From positions 3,782,001 to 3,846,000 of the forward strand of contig NZ_CP019966.1 in the NCBI RefSeq assembly GCF_003031265.1: 64,000 nucleotides of DNA, read 5' to 3'. Origin of the DNA: Rhodopseudomonas palustris (lineage in GTDB: Bacteria; Pseudomonadota; Alphaproteobacteria; Rhizobiales; Xanthobacteraceae). Under the pieces are notes generated by a model. That model saw nothing but the letters and a program-made list of their open reading frames with translations. It did not search any database and was not told where the DNA came from. Shown piece after piece: positions 1 to 8,548 of the stretch. Each line of letters begins with the position of its first letter. Position 1 is the stretch's first letter. The position numbers and the translations under genes were made by a program.

Positions 1-2371
1 AGTTAGCGGCTAAAACCCCCACCCGTACATCTTTCCCAGTTAGCAATTCCACCAACGCATCGAATGCCTTCTCGCGTAGCGGCTTCACAAAGGCCGAGGA
101 CACATAGAAAGGACCGAACGACATCGCGGACTGCTTGAACTCGGTCGTATGCCCCTCTGTCTTGAAGATTGTCCGAAGGATGTCGATGGGAGAGTAAACA
201 CGGGCCCAGGAGTCCGGCGTCTTCATCAAGCCAATGGCAAACTCGACGATCTCTTCGTTGTACTCGAAGGGTTTGTTGGGCCGCACCTCGCACATTTCGG
301 CGAGGATCCGGATGGGGTGGTCGGGGGCCGAGTGAAGTTCCCGCTTGTCGTCCTTGCCGAGCTCCCAAAGATCTTCGCAAACGCGGTCAAGATATTGAAG
401 ATTGTATCCTGCTAGACGAAGAACTCCCGCCAACTGTCCAAGATACAGGCCTCGACGAATAAGATCTTCGACGAAATCAAGTGCCTTCGCCGGCTGATAG
501 TATGCAACGGCTTTCACTGCATTGATGTGAGGGTCACCGTGCTCATGCTGTGGCTTCAATCTACGCCAGACGCCATCGATCAACCTGCTATTGCTGGTGT
601 CTCCATTGGCACGCCGCCAATCGAGCTTGCCCAGGTTGACGAGAAGATGCTCTCCGTATTTGCGCGGATCGGCCACATCGAAGACCTGCTCTGCGTAGCC
701 TGTAGATCCCCCTTCTGGGCCCACACAATGCTCTTCAATCAAGTAGTCCGCCAAGACGTCGGGGGAGAGGCGATAGCGGGCGCCACGTTTGAAGATGACG
801 CCGGCTTCTGTAAGCATACGGATGAGGCGCATCGCTTCATGCACTTTGATCTGCTCCATCTGCTCAATGAGTTGATGAAGAGACGTGTCCTCCGGATGGA
901 AGGGCTGCACTAAGGCAAGTACGCGAAGGATGGCTTTGATATTTGCTGCATCGCTTTTCGTACCAATTTCACCGGCAATGACATCGCGAAATCTCCCGAA
1001 GAGCAGCTTTCTGAATGAATCCTCGTGCTGAGCGAAATCAAAGTTAAGCTTCTGTTTCGCGACGATCTGAGCTCCCACGACTGTGGCAAGCGGGCAATCT
1101 CGGGTGACAGCCGCGATCGACTTGGCCAGCCCCTCAGGCCCGGAGTACTTGGCAAGCACCTGCTTCGCCAGTTCTTCCGTTTCTTCAAGGGAAAGCGGGG
1201 CTAAATTGACCCTCCGGACCTTGTCCCCGACCAGGGAAAACGTGCTGGCCTGCGATTCGAGGTAGGTGAGGCCGTAGGGACGCAAGGCCAGCAGTAATCT
1301 CGCCTCGTTGGACGGGGCTGCCGCATACTGAAACAGAAGCCCTAAGTCATCCTGGTCGTGAGCATCATCGACCACGAGAAGTTTCGGGCGATCCCCAAGA
1401 TCTTCAAGACTCTTTTTGGACAGCGAGGCGTTTCTTGACAGATGGCGAACGACAGTTTCGGGATGCGCGGCCTCATATTCTTGGACGGCTTGCTTCAGTA
1501 GCTTCGATTTGCCCGAACCTCCTGTGCCGGACAGTATGACGACTGCGACGCTATCGTCATCTAGAGCACTGCGCATATGCGTGAGGTCGTGCTGCCGCCC
1601 CACTAGGACCCATTCATGGTTGAAGAGACCCTCTGGGCTTTCAAAAGGTGAAAAGAATTCCGCTGTCGTTTCCCAAGGGCTGGCTTGGTCTTCTCCTAAG
1701 AGGGCAAAGCGCTGCCCTCGAAAAAAGATGTCGACCAGACGGATCTGCTCCTCCTTTGGGAGTTGACGGATCATGTGCGAGATATCCTCGCGATCCCAAA
1801 TCTCCCAATCAGGTTCAGTTTGAAGCTCGGCGCGCTCCTTGGGACTGGCCACTTTGGTCAGGAGCAGCACCTTTTTCGACGCGGCCACGGTATGGGCGTT
1901 CACCGCAGTTCGAACCTTTCCGGGGCCGAAGTTGATCACTCTCTTGCATTGAAAGCTGTGGGAATTGCCGTCGGCAAGATGGACTGTAATGTCCACACCG
2001 TCCTGCGTGTGCCCCTGCCCGCCAGCCCGCTCGACGCGGGCCGTCGGGTATCGGGCCTGCAGGAAGTACTTACAAAAGCGCTCGAAACTGTCAGGCGAAA
2101 GAGCATCGATTGGGAAGGGGTGATCGAAGCTCGCGACTACCGTCCTTGCGGTGTAGCCAGCAGCGGCAAGCAACGCTTCCGCATCCGTTTTGAGGACGGC
2201 GGCTATGAGCGGGATTTGCTTGTCTCGTGGCCTAGATTGCCCCGCTTCCCACCTGTCGATCGATCGCAGTGGGATTTTAAGCAGCTTGGCAAGGTCACTC
2301 CGAGTGGCAATGCCCACCCTTTGGCGCAAGTCCGCAACCAAACTACCGAATTTCGTAAACGGCCTTTTCAT
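1..2371 (-). CDS. XRE-HTH / Mrr-type nuclease / STAND-like NTPase fusion, C-terminus outside window
   Basis: The reading frame is open from ATG at 2371 to the left edge (790 codons, no stop). Residues about 10-70 form a Cro/XRE helix-turn-helix (SDLAKLLKIPLRSIDRWEAG). Residues about 88-160 form an Mrr-like PD-(D/E)XK nuclease: GGQGHTQDGVDITV gives D127, and FQCKR gives the Q141-x-K143 pair. A Walker A follows (GTGGSGKS, G282-S289, K288), then a Walker B (LLVVDDAHD, 331-339) and a sensor-like LLLALRP near 360. A winged-helix-like stretch (YRLSPDVLADYLIEE, about 525-540) and a helical C-terminal region come next. This order resembles nuclease-armed STAND NTPases of anti-phage defence (Avs/nSTAND3-like); that is an inference. 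Bases are less GC-biased than downstream genes. The gene begins 24 bp past a tRNA-Leu 3' end, suggesting a transferred island. The effector/sensor C-terminus is not visible. Confidence 0.88.
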   Translation of the reverse strand, partial: MKRPFTKFGSLVADLRQRVGIATRSDLAKLLKIPLRSIDRWEAGQSRPRDKQIPLIAAVLKTDAEALLAAAGYTARTVVASFDHPFPIDALSPDSFERFCKYFLQARYPTARVERAGGQGHTQDGVDITVHLADGNSHSFQCKRVINFGPGKVRTAVNAHTVAASKKVLLLTKVASPKERAELQTEPDWEIWDREDISHMIRQLPKEEQIRLVDIFFRGQRFALLGEDQASPWETTAEFFSPFESPEGLFNHEWVLVGRQHDLTHMRSALDDDSVAVVILSGTGGSGKSKLLKQAVQEYEAAHPETVVRHLSRNASLSKKSLEDLGDRPKLLVVDDAHDQDDLGLLFQYAAAPSNEARLLLALRPYGLTYLESQASTFSLVGDKVRRVNLAPLSLEETEELAKQVLAKYSGPEGLAKSIAAVTRDCPLATVVGAQIVAKQKLNFDFAQHEDSFRKLLFGRFRDVIAGEIGTKSDAANIKAILRVLALVQPFHPEDTSLHQLIEQMEQIKVHEAMRLIRMLTEAGVIFKRGARYRLSPDVLADYLIEEHCVGPEGGSTGYAEQVFDVADPRKYGEHLLVNLGKLDWRRANGDTSNSRLIDGVWRRLKPQHEHGDPHINAVKAVAYYQPAKALDFVEDLIRRGLYLGQLAGVLRLAGYNLQYLDRVCEDLWELGKDDKRELHSAPDHPIRILAEMCEVRPNKPFEYNEEIVEFAIGLMKTPDSWARVYSPIDILRTIFKTEGHTTEFKQSAMSFGPFYVSSAFVKPLREKAFDALVELLTGKDVRVGVLAAN

Positions 2372-2395
2372 CGGAAATCCATTGACGATTAATAT

Positions 2396-2484
2396 TGGTG
2401 CGGGCGGCCGGGGTCGAACCGGCACAGCTCTTTCGAGCCGAGGGATTTTAAGTCCCTTGCGTCTACCAATTTCGCCACGCCCGC
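2396..2484 (-). tRNA. tRNA-Leu (anticodon UAA)
   Basis: The minus strand folds as a class II tRNA. Acceptor strands GCGGGCG and CGCCCGC pair, the D-loop holds AAATTGGTAGACG, and the anticodon loop CTTAAAA gives UAA at 2450-2448. A long variable arm (CTCGGCTCGAAAGAGCTG) and T-loop GGTTCGACCCC follow. The 3' CCA is encoded at 2398-2396. The 3' end faces the accessory gene that starts at 2371, the usual arrangement for a tRNA used as an integration site. Confidence 0.97.
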
Positions 2485-2833
2485 ATCCCGGACCGCGAGG
2501 CCGCCGAAAACTGGCGGCTGCGGCGGTGGCTGTCCGGCTCGGCGGCCGTGACCTTGCCAAGTTCCGCGCCAGTGCGCCGCATTCATAATCGACCCTGCGG
2601 CGCAACGCAAAGCGGGGTTGCAGTGAAGCTGCGGCTTCGCCGTCCGCGCGCTTTGACATCGCCCGCATTGTCGGCTGGAATACGCACGGCGCCTGCGGCG
2701 TCGGGCGCGGCGGTCTCTCTCACGCCGATGCCGATTCCGCTCTCCCTCTGCCCTGCCCCGCTGTTGCCCGTTCCTTGCATGCAGGCCGCCCGAGACGTCC
2801 CATAGAGCCCGCCACAGCCGAGGTGACCCGCGC
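2485..2833. other. Intergenic stretch upstream of tRNA-Leu and of the M20 gene
   Basis: About 350 bases without a convincing gene. It must hold the divergent promoters of tRNA-Leu (minus) and of the M20 hydrolase (plus). TTGGCA near 2557-2562 on the minus strand could be a -35 element, but no clear -10 follows. Open frames here are short and have no recognisable content. A marked change to GC-rich chromosome sequence occurs across the tRNA. Confidence 0.5.
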
Positions 2834-4021
2834 ATGCCGACCATCGACCGTATCGACGCCTTCGCCGACGAAATGACCGCGATCCGCCGCGACCTTCACG
2901 CCCATCCCGAGATCGGCTTCGAAGAGGTGCGGACCTCGAGCATCGTCGCCGAGAAGCTCGGCCAATGGGGCATCGAGGTGCATCGCGGCATCGGCGGCAC
3001 CGGCGTCGTCGGCGTGCTGAAGGGCAAAGGCGAAGGCAGCCGCCGCATCGGCCTGCGCGCCGACATGGACGCGCTGCCGATGGACGAAGCCACCAACCTG
3101 CCGTGGCGCTCGACCATCCCGGGCCGCTTCCACGGCTGCGGCCACGATGCGCACACCACCATGCTGCTCGGCACCGCGCGCTATCTCGCCGAGACCCGCA
3201 ATTTCGACGGCACCGTGCACTTCATCTTCCAGCCGGCCGAGGAAGGGCTCGGCGGCGCGCGCGCGATGCTGAAGGACGGCCTGTTCGAGAAATTTCCGTG
3301 CGACGAAGTGTACGGCCTGCACAACGCGCCGGACCTCGGCCATGGCGAGATCGCGATCCGGCCCGGCCCGGCGATGGCCGGCGCCGATTTCTTCGACATC
3401 ACCATCTCGGGCTACGGCGCCCACGGCGCGATGCCGGAGCGCTCCAAGGACCCGGTGGTGATCGCGATGACGCTCGGCCAGGCGCTGCAGACCATCGTCA
3501 GCCGCAACGTCGATCCGCTGCAGTCGGCGGTGCTGTCGATCACCCAGATCCATTCCGGCTCAGCCTATAACGTGATCCCCGGCGAAGCGCGGCTCGCCGG
3601 CACGGTGCGCGCGTTCTCCGACGAGATCCGCAACCTGATCCGCACCCGGATGCGCGCGGTCGCGGCCGGCATTGCGGCGGCGTTCGAGGTCGACATCAAG
3701 GTCGACATCCGCGACATCTTCAGCGTGCTGGTGAACGCGCCCGAGCACAGCGAGCGCGTCGCCGAGGTAGCGCGCAGCATCGTCGGCGACGCCAACGTGA
3801 AGACCCGCGAAACGCCGAAGATGGGCAGCGAGGATTTCGCCGATATGCTGCAGGCGGTGCCCGGCGCATATTTCTGGATCGGCCATGACGGCAACGTGCC
3901 GCTGCACAACCCGGGCTTCGTGCTCGATGACAAGATCCTGCCGGTCGGCGCCAGCATGTTCGCCCGGCTGATCGAAACCCGGCTGCCGGTCGGCGGCCAC
4001 GACGGAGCTACGCATGTCTGA
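2834..4021 (+). CDS. M20 family metal-dependent amidohydrolase (hippurate hydrolase-like)
   Basis: 395 residues, the usual length for HipO/AmaA-type amidohydrolases, which remove an acyl group from N-acyl amino acids. Visible signatures are RADMDALPM (75-83), the metal-binding GCGHDAHTTM with C102 and H104, PAEE with E136/E137, and H163 in GLHNAP. The late MGSEDFADM motif carries the C-terminal metal ligand region. No signal peptide, so cytosolic. The stop overlaps the start of the next gene by 8 bases (4014-4021), so it is translationally coupled to the amidase; the pair probably deacylates or hydrolyses amides from an imported compound. The natural substrate cannot be told. Confidence 0.9.
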   Translation: MPTIDRIDAFADEMTAIRRDLHAHPEIGFEEVRTSSIVAEKLGQWGIEVHRGIGGTGVVGVLKGKGEGSRRIGLRADMDALPMDEATNLPWRSTIPGRFHGCGHDAHTTMLLGTARYLAETRNFDGTVHFIFQPAEEGLGGARAMLKDGLFEKFPCDEVYGLHNAPDLGHGEIAIRPGPAMAGADFFDITISGYGAHGAMPERSKDPVVIAMTLGQALQTIVSRNVDPLQSAVLSITQIHSGSAYNVIPGEARLAGTVRAFSDEIRNLIRTRMRAVAAGIAAAFEVDIKVDIRDIFSVLVNAPEHSERVAEVARSIVGDANVKTRETPKMGSEDFADMLQAVPGAYFWIGHDGNVPLHNPGFVLDDKILPVGASMFARLIETRLPVGGHDGATHV

Positions 4022-5429
4022 CGGCCTCGCCACCACCGCCACCGCGCTGCACGACCTCTCGGCCACCGAGCTGCTCGCCGGCTATTACGGCAAGCAGTTC
4101 TCGCCGAGCGAAGTGATGGAAGCCGTGATCGCCCAGGCGACGCGCTGGGAGCCGCATATCAATGCGCTGTACGGATTCGATCCCGACACCGCGCGCAAGG
4201 CGGCGCAAGCTTCCACCGCGCGCTGGGCCAAGGGCGAGCCGCTCGGCCTGCTTGACGGCGTGCCGGTGACGATCAAGGAGAACGTCGCCACCGAGGGCGT
4301 GCCGGGGCCGCTCGGCGTGCCGATCACGCCGCTGACGCCGGCCGCGGCCGATGCGCCGCCCGCCGCGCGGCTGCGCGAAGCCGGCGGCATTCTGTGGAGC
4401 AAGACGACGATGCCGGATTTCGGCATGCTGTCGTCGGGCCTGTCGAGCTTCCACGGCGTCACCCGCAATCCGTGGGACGTGTCGCAGAACACCGGTGGCT
4501 CCTCCGCCGGCGCCGGCGCTGCGGGCGCGGCCGGCTACGGGCCGCTGCATCTCGGCACCGATATCGGCGGTTCGGTGCGGCTGCCGGCCGCGTGGTGCGG
4601 CATCTTCGCGCTGAAGCCGAGCCTCGGCCGCGTGCCGATCGATCCGCCCTATGTCGGCCGCTGCGCCGGACCGATGACCCGCACTGTCGACGACGCCGCG
4701 CTGATGATGAGCGTGCTGTCGCAGCCCGACGGCCGCGACGGCATGAGCCTGCCGCCGCACGATTTCGACTGGAGCGATCTCGACACCACGCTGCGCGGCA
4801 AGACCATCGGCCTGCTCACCGATCTCGGCTTCGGCATGGAGCTGGAAGACGAGGTGCGCACCATCGTCACCCAGGCGGCGCTTAAATTCGAGGCGCAGGG
4901 CGCGACTATCAAGCCGGTCGAACTCGGCTTCACCCGCGAGATGATGGACGGGCTCGACAATTTCTGGCGGGCGCGGATGTGGAGCGATCTGGCGCTATTC
5001 TCCGACGAGCAGCGCGCCAAGGTGCTACCCTACATCGTGCGCTGGGCCGAGCCCGGCGCGCGGCTGAGCGGCGTCGACGTCGTCCGCGGCTTCAACCAGA
5101 CCATGGCGGTGCGCGCACTCGGCGCCAAGCTGTTCGCCGGCATCGACTATCTGATCTCGCCGGTGGCGCCGGTGGTGAGCTTCGCCGCGGACGTCGCCTC
5201 GCCGTGGAATGATCCGGACCGGCCGTTCGATCACATCCTCTATACCGTGCCCTGGAATATGGCGGAGAATCCGGCCGCTTCGATCAACGGCGGCTACAGC
5301 GCCACGGGCTTCCCGATCGGCGTGCAGATCGTCGGCAAACGGTTCGACGATCTCGGCGTGCTGCGCATGGCGAAGGCATTCGAAGGCCTGCGCGGCGAAC
5401 AGAAGCCGTGGCCGGTCGTGCCGCGCTAA
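4014..5429 (+). CDS. Amidase signature family protein
   Basis: 471 residues of the amidase signature (AS) family, hydrolysing a carboxamide to acid and ammonia. The Ser-cisSer-Lys triad is readable: K88 in GVPVTIKENV, cis-Ser S163 in NTGGSSAG, and nucleophile S187 in GTDIGGSVRLPA. The 24-residue spacing between the serines is that seen in fatty acid amide hydrolase. GatA-type length, but no gatC/gatB nearby, so a catabolic amidase is more likely than the tRNA amidotransferase subunit. It overlaps the M20 gene by 8 bases. A palindromic repeat follows its stop. Confidence 0.9.
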   Translation: MSDGLATTATALHDLSATELLAGYYGKQFSPSEVMEAVIAQATRWEPHINALYGFDPDTARKAAQASTARWAKGEPLGLLDGVPVTIKENVATEGVPGPLGVPITPLTPAAADAPPAARLREAGGILWSKTTMPDFGMLSSGLSSFHGVTRNPWDVSQNTGGSSAGAGAAGAAGYGPLHLGTDIGGSVRLPAAWCGIFALKPSLGRVPIDPPYVGRCAGPMTRTVDDAALMMSVLSQPDGRDGMSLPPHDFDWSDLDTTLRGKTIGLLTDLGFGMELEDEVRTIVTQAALKFEAQGATIKPVELGFTREMMDGLDNFWRARMWSDLALFSDEQRAKVLPYIVRWAEPGARLSGVDVVRGFNQTMAVRALGAKLFAGIDYLISPVAPVVSFAADVASPWNDPDRPFDHILYTVPWNMAENPAASINGGYSATGFPIGVQIVGKRFDDLGVLRMAKAFEGLRGEQKPWPVVPR

Positions 5430-5453
5430 AGTACGCGGCGTCCCAAGCACAAT

Positions 5454-5527
5454 GTCATTGCGCGGGCTCGACCCGCGCATCCATCTCCTTCATAAAGATG
5501 GATGCGCGGGCCGAGCCCGCGCATGAC
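5454..5527. repeat. Palindromic repeat, family A copy 1
   Basis: Two hairpin arms in inverted orientation, bounded by GTCATTG at the left and CATGAC at the right. The left arm GCGCGGGCTCGACCCGCGC and the right arm GCGCGGGCCGAGCCCGCGC are each palindromic. They flank an inner CCATC/GATGG pair. It lies between the amidase and the crotonase. Related copies are at 8434, 28472 and 39459. Confidence 0.85.
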
Positions 5528-5560
5528 TCGTACAAACAAAAACACGCTGGAGGAAACCAG

Positions 5561-6451
5561 ATGCCGTTCGAGACCATCAAATACGAGGTGGCCGATCAAA
5601 TCCTCACCATCACGCTGAACCGGCCGGACAAGCTCAACGCCTTCAATCCGACGATGCAGCACGAGCTGATCGAGGCGTTCGACAAGGCCGACGCCGACGA
5701 CAACATCCGCGCCATCATCGTCACCGGCGAAGGCCGCGCGTTCTGCGCCGGTGCCGATCTGTCCTCCGGCGCCGACACTTTCGATCGCGACGCCCGCCGC
5801 GGCCCGGTGCGCCGCAACGCCGACGGCTCGACCGACTACTCCGACCCGCAGGTGCGCGACGGCGGCGGCCAGGTGACGCTACGGATCTTCAAGTGCCTGA
5901 AGCCGGTGATCGCGGCGGTGAACGGCCCGGCGGTCGGCATCGGCGTCACCATGCAGCTGGCGATGGATATCCGCATTGCGTCGGAAGCCGCACGGTTCGG
6001 CTTCGTGTTCTCGCAGCGGGGTATCGTGCCCGAGGCGGCGTCGAGCTGGTTCCTGCCGCGCATCGTCGGCATCGCCCAGGCGCTGGAGTGGTGCTACACC
6101 GGGCGCGTCTTCCCGGCGCAGGAAGCGCTCGCCGGCAAGCTGGTCAGCCGCGTGGTCCCCGCTGATCAGCTGCTCGAGACCGCGCGCACGCTCGCCAAGG
6201 AAATCGCCGCCAAGACCGCGCCGGTGTCGGTGGCACTGATCCGGCAGATGATGTGGCGGATGATGGGCGCCGACGATCCGATGGAAGCCCACAAGATCGA
6301 CAGCCGCGGCATCTACGAGCGCGGCCGCTCCGACGACGTCAAGGAAGGCGTCACCTCGTTCCTGGAAAAGCGCCCGGCGCAGTTCAAGAACAAGATCACC
6401 ACCGACATGCCGCCCTACTTCCCGTGGTGGGACGAGCGCGAATACAAGTAA
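5561..6451 (+). CDS. Enoyl-CoA hydratase/isomerase family protein (crotonase)
   Basis: 296 residues from ATG at 5561, chosen because TGGAGGAAACC sits 8 bases upstream; a longer open frame runs back through repeat DNA and is not coding. Crotonase features: N-terminal ITLNRPDKLNAF, the first oxyanion strand AFCAGADLS, and the second NGPAVGIGVTM, then FGFVFSQRGIVPEAASSWFLPR, in which E166 occupies a usual acid/base position. The length and the C-terminal WWDEREYK resemble proteins annotated as enoyl-CoA hydratases in rhizobia. It probably hydrates a 2-enoyl-CoA; the substrate is unknown. It stands alone between repeats, convergent with the CoA ligase. Confidence 0.88.
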   Translation: MPFETIKYEVADQILTITLNRPDKLNAFNPTMQHELIEAFDKADADDNIRAIIVTGEGRAFCAGADLSSGADTFDRDARRGPVRRNADGSTDYSDPQVRDGGGQVTLRIFKCLKPVIAAVNGPAVGIGVTMQLAMDIRIASEAARFGFVFSQRGIVPEAASSWFLPRIVGIAQALEWCYTGRVFPAQEALAGKLVSRVVPADQLLETARTLAKEIAAKTAPVSVALIRQMMWRMMGADDPMEAHKIDSRGIYERGRSDDVKEGVTSFLEKRPAQFKNKITTDMPPYFPWWDEREYK

Positions 6452-6468
6452 GCGCGGTTTAGAAGTAC

Positions 6469-6564
6469 GTCATTCCGGGCGCGAACGAACGTTCGCGAAC
6501 CCGGAATCCCGAGCTTGTTGCAAAGAGAGATTCCGGGTTCGCGCTTCGCGCGCCCCGGAATGAC
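6469..6564. repeat. Palindromic repeat, family B copy 1
   Basis: Inverted arms GTCATTCCGGG and CCCGGAATGAC, with inner ACCCGGAATC and GATTCCGGGT. Each arm has its own small palindrome: CGAACGAACGTTCG at the left, CGCGCTTCGCGCG at the right. Related copies at 25751, 34733 and 41201. Confidence 0.85.
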
Positions 6565-6580
6565 GCCGTGCTTGAAGTCC

Positions 6581-6664
6581 GTAGATGGGTTGAGCCGAAG
6601 GCGAAACCCATCGCAGCACGCAGCCGTCGCCGATGGGTTTCGCTGCGCTCAACCCATCCTACAG
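6581..6664. repeat. Palindromic repeat, family F
   Basis: Inverted arms built from GATGGGTTGAGC and GCTCAACCCATC, with inner GCGAAACCCATCG and CGATGGGTTTCGC. It directly abuts the family B element and ends one base before the stop codon of the minus-strand CoA ligase, so it lies in the 3' region of both convergent genes and may act as a bidirectional hairpin terminator. Confidence 0.8.
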
Positions 6665-6665
6665 A

Positions 6666-8387
6666 CTACCCCTCCTTCGCCGGCGCGGCTTTCAGCTCGG
6701 GGAAGTCCTCTTCGGAGAAGGCAAGTCCGCGGAGACTATCGGCCTGATCGTTGTCGTGCTCGATGCGGCGGAGCTGGACGCGGCGGATCTTGCCGGAGAT
6801 GGTCTTCGGCAGTTCGCTGACGATCTCCAGCTTGCGGATGCGCTTGAACGGCGCCAGCCGGCCCTGCATGTGCCTGAAGATCGACAGTGCGGTGTCGCGC
6901 GAGCGCTCGGCGTTCGCGGTGAGCAGCACATAAGCTTTCGGGATCGCCAGCTTGATCGGATCGGGGCTCGGCACCACCGCGGCCTCCGCTACAAGATCGT
7001 GCTCCAGCAGCACGCTCTCGAGTTCGAACGGCGAGATCCGGTAGTCCGACGACTTGAACACATCGTCGGTGCGGCCGACGAAGGTGAGATAGCCGTCCTC
7101 ATCGGCGAACGCGACATCGCCGGAGCGATACACCTCACCGTCGGCGCCCGAAAGCTTGCCGCCCTCGCCCTGATAGCCCTGCATCAGCCCGGCGGGGCGC
7201 GCATCACCGAGCGCCAGCGTGATCTCGCCCTCCGTGGCCGGATGGCCGTCGGCGTCGGTGATCTTGACCACATAGCCCGGCAGCGGCCGGCCCATCGAAC
7301 CGATCTTGACCTTCTGGCCCGGCGAATTGCCGACCATCGCGGTGGTCTCGGTCTGGCCGTAGCCGTCGCGGATGGTGAGGCCCCAGGCCGCCTTGACCTG
7401 ATCGATCACTTCCGGGTTGAGCGGCTCGCCGGCGCCGCAGACTTCGCGCAAGGCAACCTGATAGTCCGCCAGCTTCTCCTGGATGAACATCCGCCACACC
7501 GTCGGCGGCGCGCATAGCGTGGTGACGCCGCAGCGGCCGATGGTGGCGAGCAGGCTCTTGGCATCGAACCGCGGCTGGTTGACGACGAACACGGTGGCGC
7601 CGGCGTTCCACGGCGCGAAGAAGCAGCTCCAGGCGTGCTTGGCCCAGCCCGGCGAGGAAATGTTGAGGTGCACATCGCCCGGCTGCAGCCCGAGCCAGAA
7701 CATCGTCGACAGCGCGCCGACCGGATAGGAGCGCTGGCTGTGCCGCACCAGCTTCGGCTTCGCGGTGGTGCCGGAGGTGAAATACAGCAGCATCGGATCG
7801 TCGGCCTTTGTCGGCCCGTCCGGCGTGAACGCATCGGATTGCTGCGCGGTCTCGGCATAAGCGAGCCAGCCGTCCTGCGCGTCGCCGACGACGATGCGGA
7901 GCAGATCGCCGCCGCCGAGGCCGGCGAACTTGCCGACCTGATCCGGCGCCGCCACCACCGCCTTGGCACGGCCGCGGTCGAGCCGGTCGCGCAGCTCCTC
8001 CGGGGTGAGCAGCGTGGTGGCCGGAATGGTGACCAGGCCGAGCTTGATCGCCGCCAGCATCGTCTCCCACAGCGGCACAACGTTGCCGAGCAGCAGCAAC
8101 AGATGATCGCCGCGCTTCAGACCCTTGGCGCGCAGATAGTTCGCGACTTGGTTGGAGCGCTTCGACAGCTCCGCAAAGGTCGGCTTGACCTCGCTGCCGG
8201 TGGCGCCGTCGACGATCCACAGCGCGGCACGATCACGGCTGTCGGGATGACTGGCGAGTTCGGCGTCGAACCAGTCGAGCGCCCAGTTGAACGGCACCGG
8301 ATCTGGCCAGCGGAAACCGGCGACCGCGGATGCGTAATCGGTGCGGTGTTGGAGCAGGAACGAACGGGCTTGCTGGAACGTGGTCAT
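6666..8387 (-). CDS. Acyl-CoA synthetase, AMP-forming (MACS/AcsA-like)
   Basis: 573 residues from ATG at 8387 (MTTFQQARSF); the in-frame ATG further up lies in a repeat and is rejected. It activates a carboxylic acid to its CoA thioester with ATP. Motifs: LLYFTSGTTAKPKL (200-213, phosphate loop), DGYGQTET (341-348), YRSGDVAFADEDGYLTFVGR, and the C-terminal PKTISGK with catalytic lysine about 533. Overall pattern fits medium-chain or short branched acyl-CoA synthetases. It is the last gene of the valine/isobutyrate run, 161 bases after mmsB with a repeat between, so a substrate such as isobutyrate is plausible but not shown. Confidence 0.88.
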   Translation of the reverse strand: MTTFQQARSFLLQHRTDYASAVAGFRWPDPVPFNWALDWFDAELASHPDSRDRAALWIVDGATGSEVKPTFAELSKRSNQVANYLRAKGLKRGDHLLLLLGNVVPLWETMLAAIKLGLVTIPATTLLTPEELRDRLDRGRAKAVVAAPDQVGKFAGLGGGDLLRIVVGDAQDGWLAYAETAQQSDAFTPDGPTKADDPMLLYFTSGTTAKPKLVRHSQRSYPVGALSTMFWLGLQPGDVHLNISSPGWAKHAWSCFFAPWNAGATVFVVNQPRFDAKSLLATIGRCGVTTLCAPPTVWRMFIQEKLADYQVALREVCGAGEPLNPEVIDQVKAAWGLTIRDGYGQTETTAMVGNSPGQKVKIGSMGRPLPGYVVKITDADGHPATEGEITLALGDARPAGLMQGYQGEGGKLSGADGEVYRSGDVAFADEDGYLTFVGRTDDVFKSSDYRISPFELESVLLEHDLVAEAAVVPSPDPIKLAIPKAYVLLTANAERSRDTALSIFRHMQGRLAPFKRIRKLEIVSELPKTISGKIRRVQLRRIEHDNDQADSLRGLAFSEEDFPELKAAPAKEG

Positions 8388-8433
8388 GGCGACACCTCGA
8401 TCACGAGGCACAGCGTCCACCGCCAGTTCACCC

Positions 8434-8509
8434 GTCATTGCCGGGCTTGACCCGGCAATCCATCGGATTGCGAAGAGCGATGGATGCGCGGGTCAAGCCC
8501 GCGCATGAC
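8434..8509. repeat. Palindromic repeat, family A copy 2
   Basis: Bounded by GTCATTG and CATGAC. Left arm GCCGGGCTTGACCCGGC and right arm GCGCGGGTCAAGCCCGCGC differ from each other but each stays self-complementary. It sits between mmsB and the CoA ligase gene. Confidence 0.85.
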
Positions 8510-8548
8510 GGCGATTACGGAGGTGTCGCCGTGCGAAACATCAAACGC

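Noticed and set aside
910..1188. 92-codon minus-strand frame and nearby short plus-strand frames in 1-2400
   Set aside because: They are other-frame images of the single long frame from 2371 to the left edge, which alone shows continuous domains.
2548..2805. 85-codon plus-strand frame in the tRNA-Leu upstream gap
   Set aside because: No RBS, Arg/Ala/Pro-rich, no domain, and overlapped by frames on the other strand; looks like chance.
4014..5429. GatA subunit of Glu-tRNA(Gln) amidotransferase
   Set aside because: No gatB or gatC nearby and coupling to an M20 hydrolase points to a catabolic amidase.
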